From positions 4,216,001 to 4,280,000 of the forward strand of contig JAJNNQ010000129.1 in assembly GCA_027886175.1 (NCBI GenBank): DNA of 64,000 bases, given 5' to 3'. Made by a program: the position numbers and the translations under genes. Below the pieces are notes generated by a model. It ran no database searches and was not told the DNA's origin. It was given only the letters and a program-made list of their open reading frames with translations. Shown piece after piece: positions 48,515 to 62,100 of this stretch (within the stretch, counting starts at the first letter, position 1; each line of letters starts with the position of its first letter). This DNA is from Phylloscopus collybita. Lineage: Eukaryota; Chordata; Aves; Passeriformes; Phylloscopidae.

Positions 48515-51500
48515 CCCTGGTCTCTAATAAAAGTTTTATGACTTTACAATGTCTACATAGGTTTGTTGTCAGTTTTGCTCCTGGGGATAAGGCATCTTCA
48601 GCCTTGAAAATTAAGAAGATTTGGTTTTGAAGAAGTAACAGATTTGTTTTCCAAGAAAGAGGAACCTCCAACAGTGTAAAGACCATGCCTAACAAAGCTG
48701 AAAGTGTCAGAACTCTGTAGTACTCACCCAGCCAAGACTGATCGCTGAGAATAGGTTACTGATGTTTACAAGAACATCTGAACAACTCTAATCCAGATTA
48801 CACACCAGCTCTCAGGCAGCATGTATTTCTGACAGCTTTTTCTAGACTGCCTGTGGCAGCTGTGAGTTTTTACATTCTCAGCAAGTGGGGAAGAGTTAGC
48901 AGCACTCCTAAGACTATCAAGGACTCTCACATCTCAAGACTTTTTAAGACACTCATGATTTCAAGAGCCCTTTGGATGCAGCATTTAACAGTCACAAAGT
49001 CTTTGGTTTCTTTGCCATTTCCAGCAGTGCAGATGTAGAAATGCTGACAGGACCTGGCACTTGCAGACCATCCCTGCGCTATCAGAACTGCTTGGGCAGC
49101 AGCTCAGGGCTCCCTGCAGGTGTGATGTGGGCCAGCTTACACAGTGCCACCCAACACTGCCATTGTAGTCCTGGAGCAGACAGCTGATGTATGAGAACAT
49201 CTCGAATCATGTCTGCCTCTTATTTCTTATTTGTCCAGCAGGCCCAAAGGAGGGCCTTCCATCCTCTCTGCTGCACGCCTTGTGGGGCACATGGCAAAGT
49301 AGTCCTGAGGGCAAAGGACTCACAATCAGGGTAAAGACCAGCAGGAGGTACACAGATCCTGTAAAGCCTCATGTGCATTCCTACTCAGTGTTGCTGGAAA
49401 CAGCAGTGGATGGCAGGAGTATTAATGCTGTATACAGAGCTGCAAAACTGCAGCATATCATTGACAAACTGACCCTCTGAAAGGCAGGAAGTACAGTACA
49501 CAATAAACAACAGATTTCTGTTTTGAGACAAAGGAAATGTTATCCTACAATGAACAGCCTTCAAAACAAAACAAAAAAGGCACTACCTATGAACTTCTGA
49601 CACATGAAAATTTTCAGCTGAAAACATAATGGTCCTAAACTGTTTTGTATTCATTACAGAACTTGCTCAGATCATCTTCCCTTTCAGAAAACTGAGCCAA
49701 CCACAACCAACATTTTGCAGATAGCAACACACACACATTCAACAGAATCTGAGTCCAAACCATTTTAAATACTGCAACAGAGGGCCCACGGGCAGGACTG
49801 GAGCAGTCATGGGGCAGCCACACATGATGCTGTGGAACACTGCAAGGAGCCAGGTTTTTCATTTCCTTGGGAGCTGCAAAGCCTGGATGTCAAGGCCAGC
49901 AGAGAAACCACAGTCCCTGTTCAGGTTTTTAATATATGAAGGGAATGACATGACTTTCAGCTGCTGCCTTGTGCTTCTCACTGTACCTAACAGAGCCCTG
50001 CCTACACACACTTAGTGCTGAAATGTAACTAAAAGGTATTCTAACATTAATATGCTGTTGTATCATTCTGTTAAGACCACTGCATGGGTTAAATACATTA
50101 ACTGACCTTCCAGATTCAAAATATGTGGAGCTAGCAACACCTAGAATATGACTGTAAAGAATTCACAAATACCTGTACCTATTTACACTCTTTAAGTGTT
50201 GGTATAAAACAGACCAGCTATTCCAATGCTACCTGTGGTAGCTGTAGGCTTTTTCTAACATAACTCTTTCCTGTTTGAAATATTAACCTATCCCATTTGA
50301 AAGGTTAACCTAAAGAAGTCCCAAAGGATTTGGGATTTAAACAGCTTATGATCTCTTTAGGTGCCTCTCACCCTTTCTGTATTGCCACACCCTCAGGCTC
50401 CTGACAGAGCTGCAGGCTATTATATGTTGCTACAGATAATGCACTGAACACATGACCAGTTGAGCTACAGAGATCACAACAAGGGCTCCTTCTGCACCTT
50501 AGAAGAACCAAGCAGAAAAATCCCACCATCTCTCTTACTGTGTAGAGCATCTAATTACACTGAAATGGTACACTAAGATAATGTTTGACCAAATACAGAT
50601 GATATAATCACAAAGGAACGCGGAATTCTTAGTTGCTGATAATTTTGGAGTACAAATAACCTGTAGAACAGCTAAAGGAAAAGGCTGCAAAGGATTACTA
50701 AATTTAATTCTTTCAGCTGGGAAGAAAAGAAAATCCCTAAGTAACTGAATGAGTAAGACAGTCAAAGAATGTAAGACTATGTAAAACTGCCAACCTAGAT
50801 CTACAAATCCTGAGAGCCGAGCTTCTGGCCTCGCTGAAACTTGCTGGCCCAGTATCTGCTGACTTGCAGCAGGACACAGATGCTCCTGTGACGTACTGGC
50901 AGCACTTTCACCCTGTCTGCAGTTTGGAATACTAACACACCGCTCCTGCACCTTTCCAGCACGGGCTTTAGGAAGTGTGCCTGTCAGTACCTGTGCTGAG
51001 GTGTGTGCGTGCCCCAGACACTGGTTTCCCCTTCCATGGCAGCTCAGTAGGCAGTGATTGCATGGTCCCTGTGCCTGAACTCCTCTGCCAGCAGCTCATC
51101 CATCTCACTCCTGCTACACTCAACGTGGAGCACAGGTAATTACAGCAATAACTGGAGTCATAAGGAAGCCAGTAATGCTACATATGGACTCTTCATTACA
51201 TTATCATGTTCAATTTCCTTCCCGTATTTCAAGGCCATCAAGCACATAATAAAACCGAAGGAGAATAGGCCAGATCCCCACAAGGATTTAGAAAGGATTT
51301 ACAGGTTTCTCTGATCAAAAGCAGAAATTAACTGTCTCTTCCCCCTTCTCTCAAATCCAAAGAAGCAGCCTCATGCCTTCAGGATGCCCAAATTCAAATG
51401 CTGACACACCCTTTAAAGGCAGCACTTGCATTAAAAGCTCCCCAGACAATTCTGGTTTCACCCAAGCTCAGGAGTCTCAACACCCTGAGTGCTGAGTAGT

Positions 51501-52522
51501 TCCCATTGATTTTATGGATGACTGATAAAAGGGCTGAGGGTTTTTGCATTAGCAGACCCTGTAGCAAGGCACTGACCACCCCATTGTTTTTCTTTTCTAA
51601 CAAGCTGAGAGGAGTCCTGCACCATCTCAGGCTTTTACCTCAGCCAAACACAAATAAACAGATGTTTTCTTTGGCTTACGCCATGTATGTAGGGACTTTT
51701 TCCTATTCCAAACCAGTTTTCAGCTTAATGGTTCAGTCTTCCCCCAGCAGGTATCTTGACATAATTTCCCACAGAGAAAGGAAATGCAAATGTCAGTTTT
51801 TGGCCCTGCTGTGGCTTACAAAGCTATATAAAAGTGAGCTTCATGCTAACTAATTCTACATCATCTGCGTTGTTCTACTCTTTAAAAAGTGTGAGGAAGG
51901 GAATTTTGTTTACACATCCCTGTGCCAGAAGGTTCTCAGCCACATTTCTCTTTGAGGCCTGAGCTACAGCACTTCACAAGGAGGGTTAAACCCATCCCCA
52001 AGTCCCAGGCACTCCCTGAACCTCAGCTCCTGACGTTTTGCCATGGCCAGGCAGCCCTGTACTGAGCCTGCTTGCCCTGTGCAGCTTTGGTGCAGGTCCT
52101 GAGTCCTTGGAGGTTGTACTCCTGCCCAGGGCATCGGGCTGTGTGCTGCAGATCCTGGGCTCCTCACTCCAAGGACTAGCAGCCTCAAACGTGGACACCA
52201 CAGTACTCCAGACTTTTCCACAGGCTTTCTTATTCCATGAAAAACTGCTTTGTACTCCACGTATCATGGGATTTCCATGCTAACCACAGGACAAAACCAT
52301 GGAAAAAATTCCTTAAGGACAAAAGGTAAAGCAAGCACAAATGAAAGTTACTTTGGAAGACAGAGGAAATGATCTTATGTATTTTCAACTCCGAACATAC
52401 ATTTATAGTGCTCTTTAGGACAAATTCAACCACATAAACAGAATAATACGATTTTATACCTGTAAGAAAAATCAATCCAAACCACAAGTAAATCCTATTT
52501 CAGTTGTAATTTCTTGCTAGTT
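48515..52522. other. Non-coding DNA; one weak exon-like segment
   Basis: No gene is recognised. A segment at 49242-49330 is bordered by a pyrimidine-rich AG acceptor-like site and a GTAAAG donor-like site and lies in an open frame, but its translation resembles nothing I know. The rest is featureless. Confidence 0.45.
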
Positions 52523-52620
52523 GTTTATACTACAGAGCCACCGTGAGCTGTCTTCAAATTTTATATCACATGAACTGTTAGATATTATTAAAAAAATATG
52601 ATATAGCCAACTGCTGATGA
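52523..52620 (+). repeat. Dispersed repeat, copy A
   Basis: About 98 bp that recurs at 56452-56546 in the same orientation. Shared blocks are TATACTACAGAGCCACCGTG, TATCACAT(G/A)AACTGTT, AGATATTATTAAAAAA(A)TATGAT and AGCCAACTGCTGATGA, with small indels between them. The similarity stops on both sides. The repeat family is not recognised. Confidence 0.85.
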
Positions 52621-55600
52621 TCACTTTGGAATGCTTTAGCATGTGCCAAATACTGCTCTCTTTCTGTCATTAGAGAAACAACCTCTGTGGTTCACAAAGT
52701 TTACATGTTCATGTGGATTACAGGGAGAAGGAAGTGGGTATCATTTCCAGGTATCCTCTATATATGGAAAAATAATTTTGTAATACTAAGTAAAGAACGA
52801 AGCCACACATTAATAATGTGCTGAAGTGCCAAAAACTGTCAGTGTGCGAACAGTACAGTAGAAGTGAACAATGACAGCTTTGTGAATTCCTGGGATACTT
52901 CCTAAAGGATGTGAGAATGAATATTTTAAAAGTGCTCAAGTGAATCATCACCTCTGATTACATGAGATGAATCACAAGACACATCTAAACAGACTGCACT
53001 ACAATTTATAACTTACACAGACTCTTTGTGATTTCTATTTTCAACACACTGGAAAGAAAACCTTTAAAACAAAGCAGTTCTGCAAAATCCTCAAATGCAG
53101 GGAGTCTGTTTTGCTGCTGTGCCAAGCAGCTTGCTTGTCCTTCAGCATCAAAACCAGGAACAGCACAGAGACCAGAGACAGGAAAGGCAGGATTTTTAGC
53201 TAGTTCTGACTGCATGCTCATACGGTCTTCTGGTTAAGAAGGGAGGAGGCAGAAATGGAACCTACAACAGACTGAAGCACTTGCACAAGTATAACTTGTA
53301 CAAACACATCTTAGAAACCCCTTGATATCTATGAATTATTATTATTAGACATTTCTTACTCACCCTTTACTATTGCTTTATAAGTTCTGAATCTCTCCTA
53401 GACATCTAAACCAGAAATGAAGCCCTTAAAATGAAACAGACACTGACACCAGGAAACAGCTCCAGAGCCAGGGTCAGATCCTTAGCTGGAATAAACTAAC
53501 ATCTCTCACCTTTGCCAACACTACCTATGAATTTACATCTGCTGAGATGCTACTGTAGAACTCTCCCCTCATCCTTCCCTGCTGTGAAAACACACAGCAC
53601 ACAGCCTTCCTTGTGGCCAGACTGGCAATTCACACCTTCTCTTCTGCAGCCAGAAACCAGACACTCCTTAGTATTCTTAAAACCAACACTTTTGGTTTGA
53701 GCCAGGCTCCTGGCATCAGAAACAGCAGCTGGATTGAACAACTAGGGAAGCTGACAGCAGAGGGTGTGAGATTCAGGTCTCCAAGAAAGAGTGAGGTGAA
53801 TACAGGTTGAAATGGGATGTACCAAAGTTCTGATAGTCACTTGACAAGAACCTTTAGCCCATGTTCTTTCCTCTTCTGTTCTGGCCTTGGCATAAAGAAA
53901 TGTTAATGCTCACTGTGACTGTGAAGGGTACTGACCACCAGGCTGAAAACCCAATTGCTCAGTAATTGGCTGTGAGTTACTCTCCAGCCTCAAGAATCTA
54001 CTATATTTTATTTTAATTAATTTCTTGCTATTACTGTGACTTATACCTCTCCAAAGCCCTTCCTGTAATTTCTTCTACCAGTTTAACGATGATGTTTGAA
54101 TTCACAAACATCGAATAACGATGAATTCACAGCAGCCATTGCACTGCTGTGCCATGTAACAGACCTCCAGAACACAGACATGTTTGCCAAGCTTCATGGC
54201 TTCTGCCTACATGCTGAGCTGCTGCTGCTCAGGCACACTCCTCTGAAGCCTAACAGGAGCTTTTCCCATGTAAGACATTCTTAAACAGGCCATTTGTGAA
54301 TGAAAATGGCCAGCAGTAAACCTTTTAAGTTCCCACTTATTATAATTGCTTCTTGTTACTAGCCCAATTGAAATCAATACGATAATAACTAATTTAATTT
54401 CTATTGAAGTAGAAGCTGCCTTTCATTCACCTGTAATGAAAACATGGGGGGGAGGGCAGACACAGGGGAAAGAGTTCTTTGAATAGATTGCACTTCTTTC
54501 CATGAAAATATTCCACCTCTGCTGTGACCACCAGCTCCACGATCACGTAATGAAATCAAACTGCAGGGTCACTTGGCAGTCATCACAGCATCTTTGCACA
54601 AAGGAAATGGTGTCCTGAAGTTAATGTGAAGTTACAAGCCAAAACTGCCCCAGAACCACACTGAAGTAGGTGACAATGCCTCTCAAGGCCCTTCAAGGAC
54701 ATCCTGCCAAAGGGAGCTTCAGAGCAGGAAAGTTCCTTTCCAAGTAACAAAGGTCCCTCAAGTCCTCATGAGCACAATGATCCTGACATACATTTTCATG
54801 AGAAAACACCACTTTCATTCATGTCATAAAGGCCTTTGCCAGACTTAGGCTGTATAATCAAACGATTTGCATTCAAAGAACTGAAATGCTGATGATAATC
54901 TCAGCAGAACATCAAAATAGCAACCCCTGAGGTTGCTGCAGTCAGTGGAAACCTAATTAGCACTCTTTAAACACCACCCAGTCTGTACAGCAGTTTCTTT
55001 ACCACTTTGCTTAGTATGGAAAGTGTTCCAGTTCTGAGATGGGAAAAATTAACCACCTAGATCACTTCTAGTTGGTGGCAGCTTGCTTTCCAGAAACCCA
55101 TCCCAGAGCTCCCTTGTATTAACTGCTTTGAGGCATGCACATCAATAGCTGGTAACATTTGTATTTCAAATAATATGCAATAGATAAGCTACTTTTCTTA
55201 GGTTGGCACCAGCAGCACATACTCTTTCAGACTGAAATAACATTCTTAGAGTTATTTAAAGCACACATTTTTGGGACTACCACAAACAGTTGCTAGGGAA
55301 ACAGCAAGGGAGGAAAATGGGTTGCTATCATGAGGCTAATAAGTCAAATCCACATTTATTTTCTTTCCTTTCTATCCCCAAATGAAAATTGTGTTGTTCC
55401 CATGTAGAGTTACGAATATGTCCTTTTAATAAACTGAAGTCTCTCAGAACTGCTGGGAAGCATCTTTAGCTTTTAAGGCATGATGAGGTGTCAGCGAGAA
55501 GGTGGTGAGGAGAAGGTTTGACTGAGGGCAGGCTGTGAATCTGAACTGTACAGCACAGAAAATTACTGCTTAACTTGCTTATGGCTTATTTAAATTTACA

Positions 55601-56451
55601 CCAACTGTACGAGAATGTTATGGAACAGTGCCAGGAACTGGGATCTTCAATGGAGGGCAGTTAAGTGAGTAAAAACTGGATTTTGATTTTTGAAAAGGCC
55701 CACATTTCATTACCATTTTTTCTATTTATCTCTATTCTTATTCATTACTGAGCACCTTAAATTAATATGTAAATTTGTAGTATTACTGAGGAATAGAATC
55801 AGCTCAATAAAAATCTTGGAACTGCACAGAAACACCCAATCACCTGCTGTGGTAATATTTGCCTGTATTTCTGTACGGGAAACTAAAATATTATATATTA
55901 TTTATTTTATTTCTTCAGTACCTTTACAGTTTTCAGTAACAAAGAGCAGAGGTTATGTAGCCTATGCCCTAGCCAGCTGTCTCAAGCTACTTAAGTCATT
56001 CTGGCACATCTGTGTCTAATGTGTTCTTAAATATTTCCAACACAACAGACAGCTTTTCTTTGTAGATTGCTGCTACAAATGGTTAATAATAAATCGCTTT
56101 TTTCCCCCCAGTGAAATTCAAGCTTATTTCTACTTACCAGTTAATCATGGACAAAGAAAATAGACTAAATTATATGAAACTATGCCACAGGTTATTTATC
56201 CCAGACCTTCTCTGGCACATATCTCTTTGTCATAACTTTTTGTCCTGTAATTTCAATGCTAAACTCTTTTTTTTTTTTTTTTTTTTACATTATTGATTTT
56301 AACATGTCAATACACAGCTTCAGATTCAAAAATACTCCTAAGCACTAACTTTTTGCTCTGTGTAAGGATAGTTGTTTTAAAGTAAAAAAGCATTAATTAG
56401 TAAATTAAAGTCTGTAGATAAGAGCTGGAAACATGTCTGGAGTACGGACAA
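52621..56451. other. AT-rich non-coding DNA
   Basis: No gene is recognised. A small inverted repeat (GATGTTTG / CAAACATC, 6-nt loop) lies at 54091-54112 and a T20 run at 56267-56286. Frames such as 55690-56019 are AT-driven and featureless. Confidence 0.5.
56267..56286 (+). repeat. Poly(T) tract, 20 T
   Basis: An uninterrupted run of 20 T. Confidence 0.9.
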
Positions 56452-56546
56452 GTTTATACTACAGAGCCACCGTGATCTGAAATTTTGTATCACATAAACT
56501 GTTCAGATATTATTAAAAAATATGATCATCAGCCAACTGCTGATGA
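56452..56546 (+). repeat. Dispersed repeat, copy B
   Basis: Partner of 52523-52620. It carries the same blocks in the same order and orientation, with small insertions and deletions. In this copy GATCATCAGCCAACTGCTGATG adds a partial inverted repeat around CATCAG/CTGATG. Confidence 0.85.
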
Positions 56547-56787
56547 AAGAAAGACATTCTTTCCAAAAAGCTGTAATGTGACACCATCCCTTCATGGGGC
56601 TCTGTCCCACCACGTGTGGTAGACATCACTGCACCTCCCAGCACGGGACAGACCCTGAGTGTCCCTCCCTGGGGGTGAACACATCCCCTGGGCACGCTGG
56701 GGACAGAACTGCACATCACAGCACATTCTGCACAGCACAGAAACACATCTTACACTGGCACTACCGTATCCTTGCTGTATCCTCAGC

Positions 56788-56812
56788 AATAAAATAAAAT
56801 AAAATAAAAAAA
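56788..56812 (+). repeat. (AAAAT)n microsatellite
   Basis: About four AATAA-type pentamers followed by an A run. Confidence 0.9.
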
Positions 56813-59054
56813 TTATATTTTTTATTGTTTGGAATCCATTTAGAACTATTCAATGTTTCTCAAAAATGTAAGGATTCTGCATAAAGCCCAAGTCATGAAT
56901 CTGTCCTAGACTGCCTTTTTTAAAGCTCAGGCAATATTACTCAGGCGCCTCATAAGATAGCTGAGGAAAGTAATTGCTGCCTCCACCCATGCATCTCCAA
57001 TATAAAAAAAGTTGCTGACTGCATATGAAATTGCCTGTTATTCTTACCTTGTTGAAGGCAGATCTGAAAGCAGCTTATCCTTTCTGTCACAGACATCTTT
57101 TTCCCATCTTCTTCAATAGGACAGTGTCAACACATCTCTGTTAGGACAGAAAAAGAGCAAATGTACAGCCTGGACAAAAACCTCAGAAAACTATCTGTAG
57201 GCTACGGTTTAAAGGGCAGGAAGAGTCAAAGTGTCATTAAAAATCCTCCGTGGGGCTGGCCTGCACAGTCCTCGGGAGGAAGAAGGGAACAGGATGAGGA
57301 GCCTGCCAAAAAGGATTCACTGGGAGGCACGATGGAAGGGGATGGTACAGAAGAAATGTAAAGCTTGAAACACAGCAGAGCATTTTTTATTCAGTGTACA
57401 AATTCTCTTCTCAGCTTGTAATTTAACCCAACTTCCACCACCTATTATCTGTGAAACCCAAGAGTCAAGTGTCCTCTGTAGTCCTGGAATTGCTGCAGGT
57501 AAAGAGTAATCCCCAACACCACCATCTCAGCACGTAAGGCAGAGTCAAAGCTTTGCCCCTGGGCACTGCTGGGACCCCAGGGGTCTGAAAAATTCAGCCC
57601 TGGTGTGGTGGAGTTTTTTCAGCTTTGTCTGAAAAAAGTTCTAAGAAACCCAACAAATACTTGAATAAAAGTTATAACAGTTATAACATTGAATGCTAAA
57701 CCAGTAGGAACTGGTTTAGAGATCAAGGCCGCCTGCAAAATGTGTGTCTCATCTATCCCATGTGAGATTGCACATTTACTGAGGGTTGGATATCTCAGTC
57801 TCTGTCCCAGGTGTCACACACAGCCACCAGCCCTGCTCCCCTGAGCAACGAAGGAGGCACCTGCCAGCTGCAGAAATAATGTGCCATGACGGGGTAGGCA
57901 TCAGACTGCAAATGGAGAAGGGCAGAAATCGTTATCCTAATCACGGAAGTTTCTAGCTGCTGAGTATTTGGAGAGACAGGAAAGGTACCTGGGAGAGAGA
58001 GAAAAAAAATCTGCAAGTCAGCAAAGCCCTTGGTGTTCCAAGAACCTCTCCTATGGCTGTCAGTTCTGGTATCAGTCACAAAACAGCTGCCACAGGGGGT
58101 TGATTTGACCAATGTTTACTTCAAGAGGGTGTTGCTTTAGCTCTATTTCACATCAATATGTTTTACATTCACTCTGTCATGATTCCAAGAAATTGATTCC
58201 AAGGATTCTCACTTGTGTCTTCACACTAAGCTTCTCTCTTTTTAATTCTTAGAATATTCATTAGCAGCTGCATACACTGGGAAGACTGAAAACAAGCTTG
58301 GAACTACTAGACTGAAGGAGCAACTGTTTGGAATTATTTGCTTGGGCTTTACAGATCAGCTTTTATCCACTGCAAACAATTGTCCACTCGATGTGATCCA
58401 TGTCCATTGTAGAGTATGAAGTGTTTTTACTGCAATTCACTGTACTGTCCCTATGTTTGAATTTTATGGGAGGCTCAGCAGGAAGATTTGGAAGAAGAGT
58501 ATTCTGCAGTCAAAACACATTGCTCTAAATACTAGTGATCCTTTAAACCATACATGACCAATTCTGCAAATCCCTTAATCCCCTCCTCCGTACTGGGTTA
58601 GTCCATGCTCTCTGACACTGCCCTGCTGTTGGCAAGAATGAGTGTGGATGAATGTGAACACTAACTCTATCCATTCCCGCTTCTGGGTTAGAAAGATTTA
58701 TACACAAGCAACACCAGTGAGAAATTCTATTATTCCACAAAGTTGAAATGGAAATAAATCATAAGCTTCAACACAAGGAAGCAGACACAATTCAGAGCAC
58801 TAGCCATGATAGGGGAACAAGATCTTGCAGTAAGATTACAACCCACAAAAGATCTGTTCTACCTCGTTCACAGGAGAATGCTATACAATGTATTTATGCT
58901 CTACTTTAAGAGATTTGGATCGAGCCAGCAAGCCTCTGTTGTAAGATCACCAGAACTAAAGGCTTGGAAAATCTGACTTCAGAGCATAGTAGGCTTTCAA
59001 AACCAAGATTTTTTTTTCAGGTGGGGAGCAGTCAATAGGTGGCTGTTTGGGCTT
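56813..59054. other. Non-coding DNA
   Basis: No gene, RNA or repeat is recognised; frames are up to about 105 codons and featureless. Confidence 0.5.
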
Positions 59055-59190
59055 GGTTGTGGTTTTTTTTTTTTTTTTTTGGGGGGGGGTTTTTTTTTTT
59101 TTTTTGGTTTTTTTTTTTTGGTTTTTGTTTTGTTTTGGTTTGGTTTGGTTTGGTTTGGTTTGGTTTTTGGTTTTTTTTGTTTTTTTTTTT
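59055..59190 (+). repeat. T/G-rich low-complexity tract with G9 and (TTTGG)n
   Basis: Contains T18 (59063-59080), G9 (59081-59089), T16, mixed TG runs and about six TTTGG units (59137-59166), then further T runs. The lysine- and threonine-rich frames on the minus strand come from this composition. Confidence 0.95.
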
Positions 59191-62100
59191 AAAGTCATGA
59201 AAGCCTAAATCTAAACCATTCCAAGAAATACTTGTCCAACAGTTGCATCCACAATAGGTGGCCATTAGTTTTCTGATGACCATAAACCAGAGGCTACTGA
59301 GAAACTGATACTCAGGTCCTTTACAGAAGTACTTGAAACACAAAGAAAAGAAAGCAGAACTAAATACAACTCAAGTCTTGCAAGTCTAAGAAAAATTTCC
59401 AAGTATGGAGAAGCTGTCCTAAGAAAATCAAAAACTACATTACGAAGAAAATGCTGAAAATCAGCCCTGTGGAAAAGGAGATAAAAAGGGAAGGTGTTTT
59501 ATGGGGAAGGAGTAGTAAAGAACCGTATGAGAAGGAAGTGTGGCAATTGTGCAATAGATGCCCTTGAGACACCTGTGCTTGTTTCAGGGTTTGCTCTGAC
59601 TCCACACGGGCTCCCCACCTGCAAACCAAGGTCATTTCATTCCGGGGCTGGTGCAGCCCAGCCTCTGCCCCTGGCCTTGGCAGCTCCAGCACTGCTTCTC
59701 AGCGGTGAACGGCTTTCTAGCCTTTTATTCTTATTTGTGCATGAAATGGATGTTTAAGAAACCTTTGAGTGGTATTTCAGAGTAACAGGCACTGTTATTA
59801 GATCTAGTGATTTAATGTCAATTTTATGTTTGCTCTGCTGTCATTTTGTCTGTGACCTCTGGATGTCTCTGGGCTGCAGACAAACACGGTGGAAGTTTAG
59901 TCTTTGATACCCAGATTCTAACAAATCAGATGCTATGAAGTATCACGTAAATACCCAACATTCCTTGAGTTCTGGTGTTTAAAAGAAAAAATAGCCACAT
60001 ACAAACTCCACAACAAAACACAAAAAAAAAGTCCAAAAATCCAACAGCACCCCAAACCCAAAAATAACTGGAGTTAAAAATAAAATGTGAAAATTAAATG
60101 GTGGACAAAAACATTTCCAAAGAAATTAATCCACGCATAGGGAGTTTTGTCAGCTATTTTAAGAATGAAAAAACCACAAGTTTCTCAGCTTACAAACAGA
60201 CAACACAAAAAACAATATTACATTTATATCTCACAGAAAAGGTATTTCTAATCTTATTAGCAATAGAAATATCCTTTTTGAGTTCACAACTTATTTACAG
60301 GTACAGCAGAGTGGAAACAGTAAAGATGCATACATGCAAAATTATTTTTTTTTTCCAGAACAGGCAGGAAAAAAACACACTAGAAGGCCTGTTTTGTGTT
60401 TTCTTCTTGCATCTTGAAATGTACGAATTTATCTGTAGTGCATATACCAGAAAAACTTAGCAAAAGGAAATCACAATACCATGATATGGATGTTAAAATA
60501 AAAGGGAATGTAATCTATTCATCTTTCTCAAATCAAACATGGGAAATAAATGCTCATTGATTTGCCTCAACTTTAAGCCGTGTTGGGATTCTTGACGTTG
60601 TTTTGACACTTATGTTCAAGAACTGCCAATGTCCCAATATCCCCTCCAATGGGCGTGAGGAGCCAGCAGAGAAGAAGATTTCCATGCCATTTAGGAAAGA
60701 TGACTTCATTCACCTGCAGCCAGTTTCACATCCTGATCCACACCCCGGGCCTTTGATCAGCCACTGAAGATCACTGGGAAACCCCAAACCCAGCCTGTGA
60801 ATACTGAGCAACCAGGGCAAAACGAGAACTTCCCACCTCTCTCCACAAAGGCCAGCCCCAAACAGCAATGAAGGGGCTGCAGACTGCTCACTACTCCAGA
60901 GCTCTCTTGAAACAGCCAGTGCCACTCACATTTGCTATATAAAATAGTAGCAGCAGGCTTGAAGCCTCTTTAATTATTTCACACTCTGTTAAGAGCCTGG
61001 GAATTTTGATAATGCTTTAAAGACCACTAAAGGTTCCTCGTTTCCCACTTCAGTGCCTCATTTCTACAGATACAGAGTGGGTTGAGAATATTTAAGCATT
61101 TAGCTCTATCTCAGGGCTTTCAAGAAAGAAATACTAATTAAAATACAGCTAACAAAGCTATCTCACGATTGGCTTTTAAGCAGGTCCACTTCTCAGTGTG
61201 TCATAAATCTGGCCTAAAAGCATGTTGGACACACAAAGCTTTCACTGTTCTGGCTTTAATCAGAGAATGGACTTCTTATGGAGATACTGCTAAGTGCATC
61301 TGACATTTTAATTTCTGATTCTTCCTCCCTTCATTACCTTCAGACTGGTTTTGTATTTGAAAAGCCCTTGCACAGCCTTAAAGTGTTAAGGACGAATGTC
61401 CCGTAAAAATTTCAAGACAACTGGTCAAGGATGCTCAAAATGTTAATGAACCATTTTTTTCCCATTTTGAAATTTTTAGTCTGTAATGGACTCGTCTATC
61501 TTCTTTATTGCAGAAAAGCTTTAATCCAGCCTTATGCTTGAACTGGGGCAAATGGGAGGAAACTTCACCGTAACAGGTAAATACAGAGGGGCCCAAATCA
61601 AGCCCAGGAACACATTTGCATGACTCCCCAATTTTGGCTGATTACATGCCATGAAAGGCATAGGAAGCATGTGAGAAGGGGTTTTTCCTCCAATGTATCT
61701 GCCCTTTTTCATGCATACCAGGATAGGCACAAAAGATGGACGGATGAAAACTTCCACTGTTTATTTTCTTTCCTTGTCCAAAACACCATTAAAAATACAA
61801 AGAGTTTCCCCTCTTTTTGTATGTGTAGTTATGGGACATCAATTTAATAGTCTGGTAGCATACAAAGCTGGGAACTGTTGGAAAAGATAAAGCAGCACTA
61901 CCATTCTGGGCCTCTGCATGATATTCACACAGAGGGGTCAAAATAGTATAACTAAGAGCAGAATGAAACATCCCATAAAAAGGTACAGTTCAATAATAAT
62001 GTGTCTGGAATTTCCTTCATGGAATAGCACTTACTAAAAGCAAAAAAGAAGTGGAACCTAAAACTGGATGCACATATACAAAAGAAATCTTTTGCAGTGC

